From Lachnospiraceae bacterium (GTDB lineage: Bacteria > Bacillota > Clostridia > Lachnospirales > Lachnospiraceae): a stretch of 64,000 nucleotides of DNA. Below, piece after piece: positions 1 through 7,411 of this stretch. Every line of letters starts with the position of its first letter. Within the stretch, counting starts at the first letter, position 1. The stretch spans positions 62,001 to 126,000 of the forward strand of contig CAJTDK010000011.1 of the NCBI GenBank assembly GCA_910575105.1, given 5' to 3'. Position numbers and translations under genes: made by a program. The notes below the pieces were generated by a model. That model was not told the origin of the DNA. It made no database searches and saw only the letters and a list, made by a program, of their open reading frames with translations.

Positions 1-1
1 T

Positions 2-664
2 CTGTCGTCTTTCCGGGGCGACAGCGCCTTTACCACATGGGTATTCAGCATCGCTGTCAATCATCTGAAAAATTATCAAAAGCATATGTTCGCCCACCGT
101 CCGCTGAGCTTTGAGTTTTACGGAGAGGACATCGAACATGCCCGGATACAGGATGTTCCGGATCTGACGCAGGGTGTGGACAGGGATATTCTGGCGGAGG
201 AGCTTAAGATGTCCTGTACCAACGTGATGCTGCAATGCCTTGATGCAGAGAGCAGATGCATCTTCATTCTGGGGACGATGTTCAAGATCGACAGCCGCAT
301 TGCCGGGGAGATTCTTGAGATAAGCCCGGAAAGCTACCGCCAGCGGCTTTCCCGGACACGAAAGAAGATGGCCGGCTTCCTCAGTCAGTACTGCGGGGAA
401 TACGGAGACGGCAGATGCAGATGCAAAGACCGGGTGAATTACGCGGTGCAGTGCCGCCGGATAGACCCGCTTAAGCCGGATTATACGAATGCCGCGGAAA
501 TTCCTTTTGAGACGATGCTGGATGTAAAAAATGCCATGGAGGACATGGATGGCCTTTCACAGGATTTTTCCTTCTTAAAGCCCTATGAATCTCCTGAACG
601 CACAAAGCTTTTCTTAGCAAAGATCCTGGATTCCGCACAGTTTTCTGTCATTAAAAATTCATAA
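2..664 (+). CDS. RNA polymerase sigma factor, ECF-like, 5' end outside window
   Basis: The reading frame is open from base 2, so the gene is cut by the window edge; the ATG at 86 is internal. The first visible residues (FRGDSAFTTWVFSIAVNHLKN) look like the end of sigma region 2, which melts the -10 element. A region 4 helix-turn-helix follows (about residues 75-125 of the visible part, SPESYRQRLSRTRKKM). The tail after region 4 is long and Cys-rich (CGEYGDGRCRCKDR, then VQCRR), which could bind a metal. The stop is 12 bp before a DUF2461 gene, so the two are probably co-transcribed. No anti-sigma gene is visible, though one could lie upstream. The family call is good; the regulon is unknown. 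Confidence 0.8.
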   Translation: MSSFRGDSAFTTWVFSIAVNHLKNYQKHMFAHRPLSFEFYGEDIEHARIQDVPDLTQGVDRDILAEELKMSCTNVMLQCLDAESRCIFILGTMFKIDSRIAGEILEISPESYRQRLSRTRKKMAGFLSQYCGEYGDGRCRCKDRVNYAVQCRRIDPLKPDYTNAAEIPFETMLDVKNAMEDMDGLSQDFSFLKPYESPERTKLFLAKILDSAQFSVIKNS

Positions 665-676
665 AGGAGACAACTT

Positions 677-1360
677 ATGGACACACCGTTGATTCTAAAT
701 TATCTGTCAGATTTGAGTAAAAACAACAACAGGGAATGGTATCACGCCAACAAAGATGCGTTCAAAACAGCCAATACCGAATTTGAACGCCTGCTCAAGG
801 CACTGATGCTGGAAATCGGAACCTTTGACAGCAGTATTTTACGGAATGACCCGAAAGAGCTTACCTTTAAGATTGTGAGGGATACCCGTTTCAGCCATGA
901 CAAATCCCCTTATAACCCCGCTTTCCGCGCTCACATCTCCGCTAAGGGAAAGCTGCCCGTCCCTGTCGGGTATTACCTGATGATAAAGCCAGAAGGCCAT
1001 TCATTTTTAGGCGGCGGCCTGTTCGCGGATATGTTTAAAGACGCCACGTCGATGGTCCGGGATTATATTTCCAGGAACGGACAGGAATGGGAACGGATCA
1101 TTCATGCGCCGGAGTTTGAACAGTACTTTACCGTACAGGGAACGGCATTAAAGAAGGTTCCTGCAGGTTATGATAAAGAGCATCCCCAGGCTGAATACTT
1201 AAAGTTTAAGAGCTGGTACCTCGAATATCCTCTGAACGACGATGAGCTGTATGATGCCAATGCATTTGTCACAAAAGCGGCAGAGATCTTCCAGGTGATG
1301 AAGCCCTTTAATGACTATCTCAACAAAGCGCTCTTGGGATTTGAAATGCCAAAAAGGTAA
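677..1360 (+). CDS. DUF2461 (TIGR02453) family protein
   Basis: This 227-residue protein matches the DUF2461 family over its whole length. It opens with a helical segment ending NNNREWYHANKDAF and has the typical central stretch KIVRDTRFSHDKSPYNPAFRAHIS followed by GYYLMIKPEGHSFLGGGLF. No biochemical function is established for the family. There is no signal peptide or membrane segment, so it should be cytoplasmic. An AAAGGAGA ribosome site lies 6-7 bp before the ATG, and the gene follows the sigma factor by 12 bp. A bidirectional terminator lies downstream. Family confident, role unknown. Confidence 0.8.
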   Translation: MDTPLILNYLSDLSKNNNREWYHANKDAFKTANTEFERLLKALMLEIGTFDSSILRNDPKELTFKIVRDTRFSHDKSPYNPAFRAHISAKGKLPVPVGYYLMIKPEGHSFLGGGLFADMFKDATSMVRDYISRNGQEWERIIHAPEFEQYFTVQGTALKKVPAGYDKEHPQAEYLKFKSWYLEYPLNDDELYDANAFVTKAAEIFQVMKPFNDYLNKALLGFEMPKR

Positions 1361-1404
1361 GCAAAATGGCACAAAATGACGCCTTATGGCGCCGTCTTCA
1401 CACC

Positions 1405-1451
1405 AAAAAAGCACCCGCCGGACAATTTCATGTCCAACGGGTACTTTTTTT
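1405..1451. terminator. Bidirectional rho-independent terminator
   Basis: Arms 1411-1423 and 1432-1444 pair over about 13 bp with a few G-U or mismatched positions. The hairpin is flanked by an A-run at 1405-1410 and a T-run at 1445-1451, so it can end transcription both from the DUF2461 gene and from the convergent spore protein gene. Confidence 0.75.
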
Positions 1452-1457
1452 CACATG

Positions 1458-1664
1458 TTATTTACCAGCCATCTGCTTTTCCTGCTGCTCGATCATTTTC
1501 TTAACCATATATCCGCCTACAGAACCATTCTGTCTGGATGTCAGGTCTCCGTTGTAACCGTCAGATAACGGTACTCCAAGTTCGCTTGCAACCTCATATT
1601 TGAATTTGTCAAGTGCGCCCTTTGCTTCAGGTACGGCTGTTCTGTTAGATGAACGATTTGCCAT
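1458..1664 (-). CDS. Alpha/beta-type small acid-soluble spore protein
   Basis: The 68-residue protein carries both hallmark SASP segments: KFKYEVASELGV near residues 21-32 (including the Glu-Leu region cut by germination protease) and LTSRQNGSVGGYMVKKMIE near residues 41-59. Such proteins coat and protect DNA in the dormant spore and are degraded on germination. A strong AAGGAGGAG ribosome site lies 6-8 bp before the ATG. It sits 66 bp downstream of recG and ends at a shared terminator. A forespore (sigma G) promoter is expected in the 66-bp gap, but I cannot name convincing -35 and -10 boxes. This is direct evidence that the organism forms endospores. Confidence 0.93.
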   Translation of the reverse strand: MANRSSNRTAVPEAKGALDKFKYEVASELGVPLSDGYNGDLTSRQNGSVGGYMVKKMIEQQEKQMAGK

Positions 1665-1730
1665 TTTACTCTCCTCCTTTTTGTAACTTTGTAACCTTTT
1701 GTTTTGTTACAACCATAGTATATGGAGGAA

Positions 1731-3761
1731 TCAGATTATTACACTAGAAGGTTCTTCATATTTTGGAAGTTTTTTCAACCATTCATGATCCGTATTTAAA
1801 AGCCAGTCCGCCGCCTCATTGGCCTGCTTGAGTATCTTCGCGTCCTGATACACATCCGCGATTTTAAAATTCATCAGCCCGCTCTGGCGGATGCCGAACA
1901 GATCTCCCGGCCCCCTAAGCCTCAGATCCTCGCTGGCAATCTTAAATCCGTCATTGGTCTGATTTAAGATCTCCAGGCGCTCTCTCGTCTCCTTCGCCTT
2001 AGAACCACTCATAAAGATACAGTAGGACTGATGACCGCCACGTCCCACCCGGCCTCTTAACTGGTGGAGCTGCGCTAAGCCGAACCGCTCCGCGTTCTCG
2101 ATCAGCATCACTGTCGCATTCGGAACGTCTATGCCCACCTCGATCACCGTCGTAGAGACAAGCACATGGCTCTCTCTCCGGGAAAATCTGTCCATAATGG
2201 CGTCCTTTTCCTTCTGCCGCATCTTCCCGTGGAGATAATCCACCACGACCATCTCCCCAAGCTCTGCCTGAAGCGCCGCAGCGTAATCCGTTACATTCTC
2301 CACCTCTAGGTTCTCGCTCTCCTCCACCATCGGGCAGATCACATAGCACTGCCGCCCTTCGGCAATCTGCTTTTTCATAAATGTATACGCCGTCTTCCGG
2401 TAGCCGGTATCCACCACACAGTTCTTGATGGGCAGACGGTTTGCGGGAAGCTCATCGATGACCGAGATATCCAGATCGCCGTACAGGATGATCGCCAGTG
2501 TCCTGGGGATAGGTGTAGCGCTCATGACAAGCACATGCGGCGCGCCCCCCTTCTGGGCAAATGTCTCCCGCTGCTTAACGCCGAACCTGTGCTGCTCGTC
2601 CGTGATGACCAGCGCAAGATTGTCGTACTGCACCGCACCCTGGATCAGCGCATGAGTCCCTACGATAATCTTCGCCAGGCCGCATTCGATCCGGTCATAA
2701 GCCCTGCGCTTCTCCTTCGCCGTCATGGAGCCGGTAAGGAGCACAGTCTTTATGGGCAGCCCATGCTCCTCAAAAAGCCGCGTAAGGGAATCGTAGTGCT
2801 GCCTTGCCAGCACCTCCGTGGGCGCCATCATCGCCCCCTGATAGCCGTTGAGCGCAGCCGTCATTAAGGCAAGCACCGCCACGATCGTCTTTCCTGAGCC
2901 CACATCCCCCTGCACCAGCCGGGACATCACCGTATCGGAGGAAAGATCCTCTGCGATCTCCTCCCACACCTTCTTCTGCGCCCCGGTGAGGGTAAAAGGC
3001 AGTTCACCGATGAACCGCTCCAACTGGGGACACGAAGCCATCACATATTCATTCCTAAGCTTCCCGCTGCCCTCCTTAAGCTTCCTAACCGCCAGGATAA
3101 ACTCCAGAAATTCTTCGAATACCAGCCTGTTTCTGGCATGGTAAAACACTTCCTTATCCTCGGGGAAATGAATCCCCCTGAGAGCGTAATTATACTCCGC
3201 AAGCCCGTACTTAAACCGGATCTCCTCCGGCAGCATCTCTCTTGACAGGTTTAAGCTTTCAAACGCCTGTCTCATGGCCTTTACCACTGCATTGTTCGTA
3301 AGCCCTGCCGTCAGGCCGTACACCGGCTGCAGCGTGTGAAGCTTCTCCTCATACTTCGCCGGCGGATAAAACATCTCCGGATGCTCCATCACAAGCCCGT
3401 CCCTGCGCCTTACGATACGTCCCCGGACGGTGATGGCGCCTCCTGCGGCCAGAGTATTCCGAAGAAAGGGCATCCGAAACCAGATGACCCGCAAAGTCCC
3501 GGTGATATCCTTCACCTGGAGCGTGGTGACCTGCATCCGGGGAGAGCCGCCCACCTGTACCCTCCCATAGATGGCTCCTGTCACCGTCATGACGCGGCCT
3601 TCCTCCACCTCACTTACCGGCACAGCCTCCTCATAGACATCGTACCCTCTCGGATAATAGCGGATCAGATCCCCCACTGTATCTATGCCTATTTTATGGA
3701 ACAGCTTCTCCGTCTTCTCACCGATTCCCTTTAATTCTTTAATCTTTGTTGATTCAACCAT
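1731..3761 (-). CDS. recG: ATP-dependent DNA helicase RecG
   Basis: The 676-residue protein is full length for RecG, which regresses stalled forks and moves Holliday junctions. It shows an OB-fold wedge domain (about 55-145), Walker A GDVGSGKT (285-292), DEQH (388-391), SATPIPRT (414-421) and the motif VI region QLRGRVGRG (567-575). The order fakA then recG is typical of Firmicutes. A good promoter lies at 3919-3947, after the fakA terminator, so recG appears to be transcribed on its own with a leader of about 150 nt. Identification is secure. Confidence 0.97.
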   Translation of the reverse strand: MVESTKIKELKGIGEKTEKLFHKIGIDTVGDLIRYYPRGYDVYEEAVPVSEVEEGRVMTVTGAIYGRVQVGGSPRMQVTTLQVKDITGTLRVIWFRMPFLRNTLAAGGAITVRGRIVRRRDGLVMEHPEMFYPPAKYEEKLHTLQPVYGLTAGLTNNAVVKAMRQAFESLNLSREMLPEEIRFKYGLAEYNYALRGIHFPEDKEVFYHARNRLVFEEFLEFILAVRKLKEGSGKLRNEYVMASCPQLERFIGELPFTLTGAQKKVWEEIAEDLSSDTVMSRLVQGDVGSGKTIVAVLALMTAALNGYQGAMMAPTEVLARQHYDSLTRLFEEHGLPIKTVLLTGSMTAKEKRRAYDRIECGLAKIIVGTHALIQGAVQYDNLALVITDEQHRFGVKQRETFAQKGGAPHVLVMSATPIPRTLAIILYGDLDISVIDELPANRLPIKNCVVDTGYRKTAYTFMKKQIAEGRQCYVICPMVEESENLEVENVTDYAAALQAELGEMVVVDYLHGKMRQKEKDAIMDRFSRRESHVLVSTTVIEVGIDVPNATVMLIENAERFGLAQLHQLRGRVGRGGHQSYCIFMSGSKAKETRERLEILNQTNDGFKIASEDLRLRGPGDLFGIRQSGLMNFKIADVYQDAKILKQANEAADWLLNTDHEWLKKLPKYEEPSSVII

Positions 3762-3918
3762 ACTTATACCTTAATTATTTAAAAACGTACTATACCAAAG
3801 ACGCGGCACACTCTACCTAAGTTCATTCAACTGCATCTTCTTTAGCTCCGAACCCACCGTTCTCTTCCTGCGCTGCGTCCAGTAGACAAGCAACAGAACC
3901 GCCGTCCCGGTATTACCA

Positions 3919-3947
3919 ATTGTAATCGCGAAAACAAAAGAAGTCAA
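3919..3947 (-). promoter_or_regulatory. Sigma-A-type promoter for recG
   Basis: On the minus strand TTGACT (3947-3942) and TACAAT (3924-3919) are separated by exactly 17 bp. The site lies between the fakA terminator and recG. Its presence argues against reading 3813-4061 as a small protein gene. Confidence 0.6.
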
Positions 3948-3993
3948 GAGCATGACTTCGCCAGTATATTGCGTGCCATCTGCCGCAGAATGC

Positions 3994-4041
3994 AAAACAC
4001 CCCACATGGAAATCTGCAGGATACAAATTTCCATATGGGGT
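3994..4041 (-). terminator. Terminator after fakA
   Basis: A 15-bp near-perfect stem (3999-4013 with 4027-4041) is followed on the minus strand by GTTTTGC. It begins about 45 nt past the fakA stop codon. Confidence 0.7.
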
Positions 4042-4086
4042 ATATTCCTTTTCTTCATCATGATCTAAAATCCGGCACGACGATAC

Positions 4087-5778
4087 CTACTCCACCGCCA
4101 TCACGTAATAATAGATCGGCTGCCCGCCGAAATGGGCATCCACATCCAGATCCGGATATGCCTCCTCGATCCTCGCAATAAAGCCTTCTGCATCCTTCTC
4201 ACTGATTTCCTCACCGTAATAAAGGCTGATCAGCTCAGACTCCTCCTCCACAAGGGCGTCTAACAGCTCAAGCGCTGTATCTTCCACATCCTTACCAACA
4301 GCCAGGATACCCTTATCGCCAATGCCCATGATATCACCCTCGTGAATCTCCTTGTCATCAATATGCGTATCACGCACCGCGTAAGTCACCTGTCCGGTCT
4401 TCACATGCTGGATCTCTTCCAGCATAGTCTCCTCGTTAGTCTTAACATCTGCATCTGCCATAAAATTGATGATCGCCGTGATTCCCTGAGGCACCGTCTT
4501 TGTGGGGATCACGATGATCTCCTTATCCTCCACCAGCGCCTTCGCCTGGTTAGCGGCAAGGACGATATTCTTATTGTTCGGAAGGATGAAGATGGCATCT
4601 GCATTCACCTGCTCGATGGCATTGAGCATATCCTCAGTGCTGGGATTCATGGTCTGGCCGCCCTCGATGATGTAATCCGCGCCAAGCTCGTTAAATATCC
4701 CGTTAATCCCTTCCCCGATGGACACCGTGATAAAGCCGATAGGCTTTCTCGGTCCAGCGTCCTGCTGTGCTCCCTTAACCTCCTTAGGTTCCTGTCCCTT
4801 CTCCGCCTGCTCCTTCGCTACCTTCTGCGCATCCCGGATAAGCTTCTCCTGGTGCTCCTCACGCATGTTGTCGATCTTCATGCGGGAAAGCTGTCCGTAC
4901 CCTAACGCTTTCTGAATGGCTAGTCCCGGATCATTGGTATGGACATGGATCTTGACCACATCGTCATCTGCCACGCACACGATGGAATCGCCGATAGAAG
5001 ACAGGTACGCCTTGAATTCCTGCTCATCCTTATCGGTAAATTCCTTCTCCACAAGGATGATGAACTCTGTACAATAGCCGAACTTGATATCCGCCTCCTC
5101 TTTAGGCGCGGCATTCACACTGACTTTCACGTCCGGCGTGATCTCAGCGTAATCGATCTCTTTCCCGAGAAATGCATCATAAGCTCCCCTGATCACCTCT
5201 AAAAGCCCCTGGCCGCCGGAATCCACAACTCCCGCTTCCTTGAGCACCGGAAGCATATCCGGAGTCTTTGCCAGCACTTCCTCCGCATACTCGATGACCG
5301 CCGGTAAAAACACTTCCAGATCGTCCGTCTCCTGCGACATCTGCATCGCCTTCTCAGAAATCCCGCTGGCAACCGTAAGAATCGTACCTTCCTTCGGCTT
5401 CATGACCGCCTTGTACGCCGTCTCCCTCGCCCTGCTGCAGGCAGCGGCAAGCCCCGTCACATCGATCTTGCTCTCCTCGCGGATCGACTTCGTAAACCCA
5501 CGCAGGAGCTGTGACAGGATAACGCCCGAATTCCCTCTGGCGCCTCTCAGCGATCCTGATGAAATAGCCTTTGCCAAATCCTTCATCGTCGGTTTGTCAA
5601 GCGCCGCGACTTCCTTCGCCGCAGCCATAATCGTAAGCGACATATTCGTCCCGGTATCGCCGTCCGGCACCGGGAATACATTCAGCTCATTGATAATTTC
5701 TTTCTTTGCCTCGATATTGTGTGCGCCTGCCAGAAACATCTTCGCAAGCATCTCAACATTGATAGATTTTGTAGCCAC
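4087..5778 (-). CDS. fakA: DAK2/FakA-family fatty acid kinase (YloV-like)
   Basis: This 563-residue protein has the N-terminal DhaL/DAK2 nucleotide-binding domain with the metal-binding sequence NVFPVPDGDTGTNMSLT (about 33-49), followed by the middle and C-terminal domains of the YloV/FakA family. FakA phosphorylates fatty acids bound to a separate FakB (DegV-type) carrier; no FakB gene is in the window. The start is GTG at 5778, behind AAGGAGGAAGGG. The Asp23-family gene lies 20 bp upstream, and the pair shares a promoter at 6216-6244, as in other Firmicutes. The family is certain; the fatty-acid kinase role is inferred from characterised relatives. Confidence 0.9.
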   Translation of the reverse strand: MATKSINVEMLAKMFLAGAHNIEAKKEIINELNVFPVPDGDTGTNMSLTIMAAAKEVAALDKPTMKDLAKAISSGSLRGARGNSGVILSQLLRGFTKSIREESKIDVTGLAAACSRARETAYKAVMKPKEGTILTVASGISEKAMQMSQETDDLEVFLPAVIEYAEEVLAKTPDMLPVLKEAGVVDSGGQGLLEVIRGAYDAFLGKEIDYAEITPDVKVSVNAAPKEEADIKFGYCTEFIILVEKEFTDKDEQEFKAYLSSIGDSIVCVADDDVVKIHVHTNDPGLAIQKALGYGQLSRMKIDNMREEHQEKLIRDAQKVAKEQAEKGQEPKEVKGAQQDAGPRKPIGFITVSIGEGINGIFNELGADYIIEGGQTMNPSTEDMLNAIEQVNADAIFILPNNKNIVLAANQAKALVEDKEIIVIPTKTVPQGITAIINFMADADVKTNEETMLEEIQHVKTGQVTYAVRDTHIDDKEIHEGDIMGIGDKGILAVGKDVEDTALELLDALVEEESELISLYYGEEISEKDAEGFIARIEEAYPDLDVDAHFGGQPIYYYVMAVE

Positions 5779-5798
5779 TTCTTCCCTTCCTCCTTAGC

Positions 5799-6158
5799 TT
5801 AGTCGATGACTCTTACGCCTTCTATATAGATATTAATCTTATCCACAGGCATGCCGGAAAATTCCTCTACTTTATACTGCACATTGCTGATCAGATTCTC
5901 CGTAACTGCCGAAATACTCACGCCGTATGAAACAATAATATGAAAATCAAGGGCGATATGATTATCCTCAGATATCGACACCTGAATTCCTCTCGTAAGA
6001 CTCTCCTTCTTCAGTAAATGAACCAGGCCGTCCTTCATATTCACAGCCGCCATACCGACAATACCAAAACATTCAACCGCAACCGTACCTGCATATTTGG
6101 CAATCACTTCCGAGTCAATGGTAATAATGCCAAGATCTGTATTCATGCATCCTTTCAT
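5799..6158 (-). CDS. Asp23/Gls24 family envelope-stress protein
   Basis: This small Asp23-family protein (119 residues from the chosen start) is YloU-like by position. The sequence GIITIDSEVIAKYAGTVAVE near the N-terminus and the VEEFSGMPVDKINIYIEGV ending are characteristic. I chose the ATG at 6158 (MKGCMN) because a GGAGG lies 8-9 bp before it. The in-frame ATG at 6173 contains that site and would add only MEVTD. It is co-transcribed with fakA. Members of the family associate with the cell envelope or respond to alkaline stress, but the exact role of this copy is unknown. Confidence 0.88.
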   Translation of the reverse strand: MKGCMNTDLGIITIDSEVIAKYAGTVAVECFGIVGMAAVNMKDGLVHLLKKESLTRGIQVSISEDNHIALDFHIIVSYGVSISAVTENLISNVQYKVEEFSGMPVDKINIYIEGVRVID

Positions 6159-6215
6159 ATCAGTAACCTCCATTTTCCTGTCGTTAAAGTTACAAAAACC
6201 ACATTTAACATATGT

Positions 6216-6244
6216 ATTATACTCTGTTTCCTGTAGTTTTACAA
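6216..6244 (-). promoter_or_regulatory. Promoter for asp23-fakA
   Basis: On the minus strand TTGTAA (6244-6239) and TATAAT (6221-6216) are separated by 17 bp. The site sits just past the rpmB terminator, so asp23-fakA is an independent unit. Confidence 0.75.
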
Positions 6245-6254
6245 TCGGAAACTA

Positions 6255-6288
6255 TAAAAAAAGAACCAGATTCCGCTGAATCTGATCC
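6255..6288 (-). terminator. Terminator after rpmB
   Basis: An 11-bp stem (6063-type arms at 6263-6273 and 6278-6288) with a 4-nt loop is followed on the minus strand by seven T residues. Confidence 0.85.
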
Positions 6289-6304
6289 TTTCATCCGCTC
6301 ATCA

Positions 6305-6493
6305 TTATGCACGCTCAACTTTACCGGACCTTAAGCATGAAGTACATACATACATCTTCTTTGTTCCGCCGTTCTCTGTCTTCACACGAACTGATTTTAC
6401 GTTTGATTTCCACATCTTTGGTGTTTTTCTATTAGAATGGCTTACATTATTCCCAAAGTGAGCACCCTTTTCGCAAATTGCACATTTTGCCAT
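6305..6493 (-). CDS. rpmB: 50S ribosomal protein L28
   Basis: The 62-residue protein is clear L28: MAKCAICEKGAHFGNNVSHSN at the start, NRKTPKMWKSNV in the middle and VCTSCLRSGKV at the end. Four cysteines (C4, C7 and the CTSC pair) suggest a zinc-binding (C+) form. A TTAGGAGGT ribosome site lies 6-7 bp upstream. The leader, from the promoter at 6550-6578, holds a short hairpin (AGTCC...GGACT, around 6521-6537) that could be regulatory, though this is speculative. Confidence 0.96.
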   Translation of the reverse strand: MAKCAICEKGAHFGNNVSHSNRKTPKMWKSNVKSVRVKTENGGTKKMYVCTSCLRSGKVERA

Positions 6494-6549
6494 GACTGCA
6501 CCTCCTAACGCTCAAAATAAGTCCCTCAAGCGGACTCACAACACTAGGT

Positions 6550-6578
6550 ATTATAGCATACAAGCTTCAATAATGCAA
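6550..6578 (-). promoter_or_regulatory. Promoter for rpmB
   Basis: On the minus strand TTGCAT (6578-6573) and TATAAT (6555-6550) are separated by 17 bp, about 55 bp before the rpmB start. Confidence 0.8.
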
Positions 6579-6626
6579 GTATATTTTTCATAAATCTGCG
6601 ATAAATCTGCCGATAATGCACCAGAT

Positions 6627-6770
6627 CTAACAGCAGAACAGATTATACCCTGCAAGAATGCACAGTATGATACTGATCACTTCGATAAATGTATTCGGCA
6701 GGATCAATGATAGGATCAAACCGACGGCAACCCAGAACAGGGCGAACCCGATCACACGCTTCATCGCCAT
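6627..6770 (-). CDS. Small hydrophobic membrane protein, 47 residues
   Basis: The minus strand encodes a 47-residue protein beginning MAMKRVIGFALFWVAVG and ending GYNLFCC. It has two hydrophobic stretches (about 6-24 and 29-42) broken by PNTF, so a two-helix hairpin is likely. Starts at 6770 (first Met) or 6764 (third residue) are both possible, and the ribosome site is weak. I recall similar tiny proteins ending in a Cys pair from other Lachnospiraceae, but cannot check this. It is the last gene of the gerW/DUF2953 group on this strand. Function unknown. Confidence 0.6.
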   Translation of the reverse strand: MAMKRVIGFALFWVAVGLILSLILPNTFIEVISIILCILAGYNLFCC

Positions 6771-6860
6771 ACACCCGTTCTTCTTTTGTACACTCTATGC
6801 GTACACCGTCCCCTTTATGCGCAGAGATCCCGTCTTTTCCGAAAAAAGCAGAGTATTATT

Positions 6861-6894
6861 ATCGGCATCGGCATTGATATCGGCATTGGCATTA
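6861..6894 (+). repeat. Short imperfect ATCGGCATTG repeat
   Basis: About three imperfect copies of a 10-12 bp unit (ATCGGCATTG with variants) follow one another in the gap between gerW and the small membrane protein gene. No open frame that uses them is convincing. Confidence 0.4.
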
Positions 6895-7006
6895 GCCCTT
6901 GTCTGGCATTACCGGCTGACCATCTGCCGCGATTTCTGTTTATATACAGTCCCGCTCTGCATCCTTTGCACGGCGTTATCGGCATTCCGCCCCCGCCTGC
7001 CGAGCC

Positions 7007-7393
7007 CTACATATCCGTATCAAGGATATCAGCTACTTCCTGCTCCGTCATCTCCTCATCGTCCCCTTTGGTGAACCGGTCTACCATATCCGGCACCAAG
7101 TCAAGGATCTTCGTGATCGTATCCTGATTCTTGATATTCACAAGCTTTGTCTTTCCGTTCTGGATGACCAGCACAGCGCAGGGAGTCATCTTTCCGCCGA
7201 TCGCTCCGCCGCCCTGGTCCTTCTTGTCGCTCGAAAATGCCCCGGCGCCCAGCCCGAAGGATACATCCACCAGCGGCAGGATGATCGTATCCCCGATATG
7301 GATCGCGTCCCCCACAACCGTCTTCGATGAAATCATGCCGTCAACGCCCTTGAACAGAGACTCAACCGTCCCTTTAAAACTATTGTCTGCCAT
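7007..7393 (-). CDS. GerW family sporulation protein (YtfJ-like)
   Basis: This 128-residue protein matches the GerW/YtfJ family: FKGTVESLFKGVDGMISSKTVVGDAI near the N-terminus, then the Gly-rich VSFGLGAGAF and GGGAIGGKMTPCAVLVI. GerW is needed for normal germination in Bacillus subtilis. The gene follows the DUF2953 gene by 18 bp, the same pairing as ytfI-ytfJ in Bacillus. The acidic tail (DDEEMTEQEVADILDTDM) is ordinary for the family. Confidence 0.92.
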   Translation of the reverse strand: MADNSFKGTVESLFKGVDGMISSKTVVGDAIHIGDTIILPLVDVSFGLGAGAFSSDKKDQGGGAIGGKMTPCAVLVIQNGKTKLVNIKNQDTITKILDLVPDMVDRFTKGDDEEMTEQEVADILDTDM

Positions 7394-7411
7394 ATGTTAT
7401 TTCCTCCCGCA

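Noticed and set aside
105-119. T-box, riboswitch, tRNA or CRISPR elements anywhere in the window
   Set aside because: I looked for the usual landmarks by eye and found none that I could support.
3813-4061. Possible small membrane protein between recG and fakA
   Set aside because: It has no ribosome site, its start region forms the stem of the fakA terminator, and a good promoter for recG lies inside it.
6658-7127. Plus-strand open frames between rpmB and gerW
   Set aside because: They overlap a well-supported minus-strand small protein and the gerW end, and have no ribosome site or family likeness.
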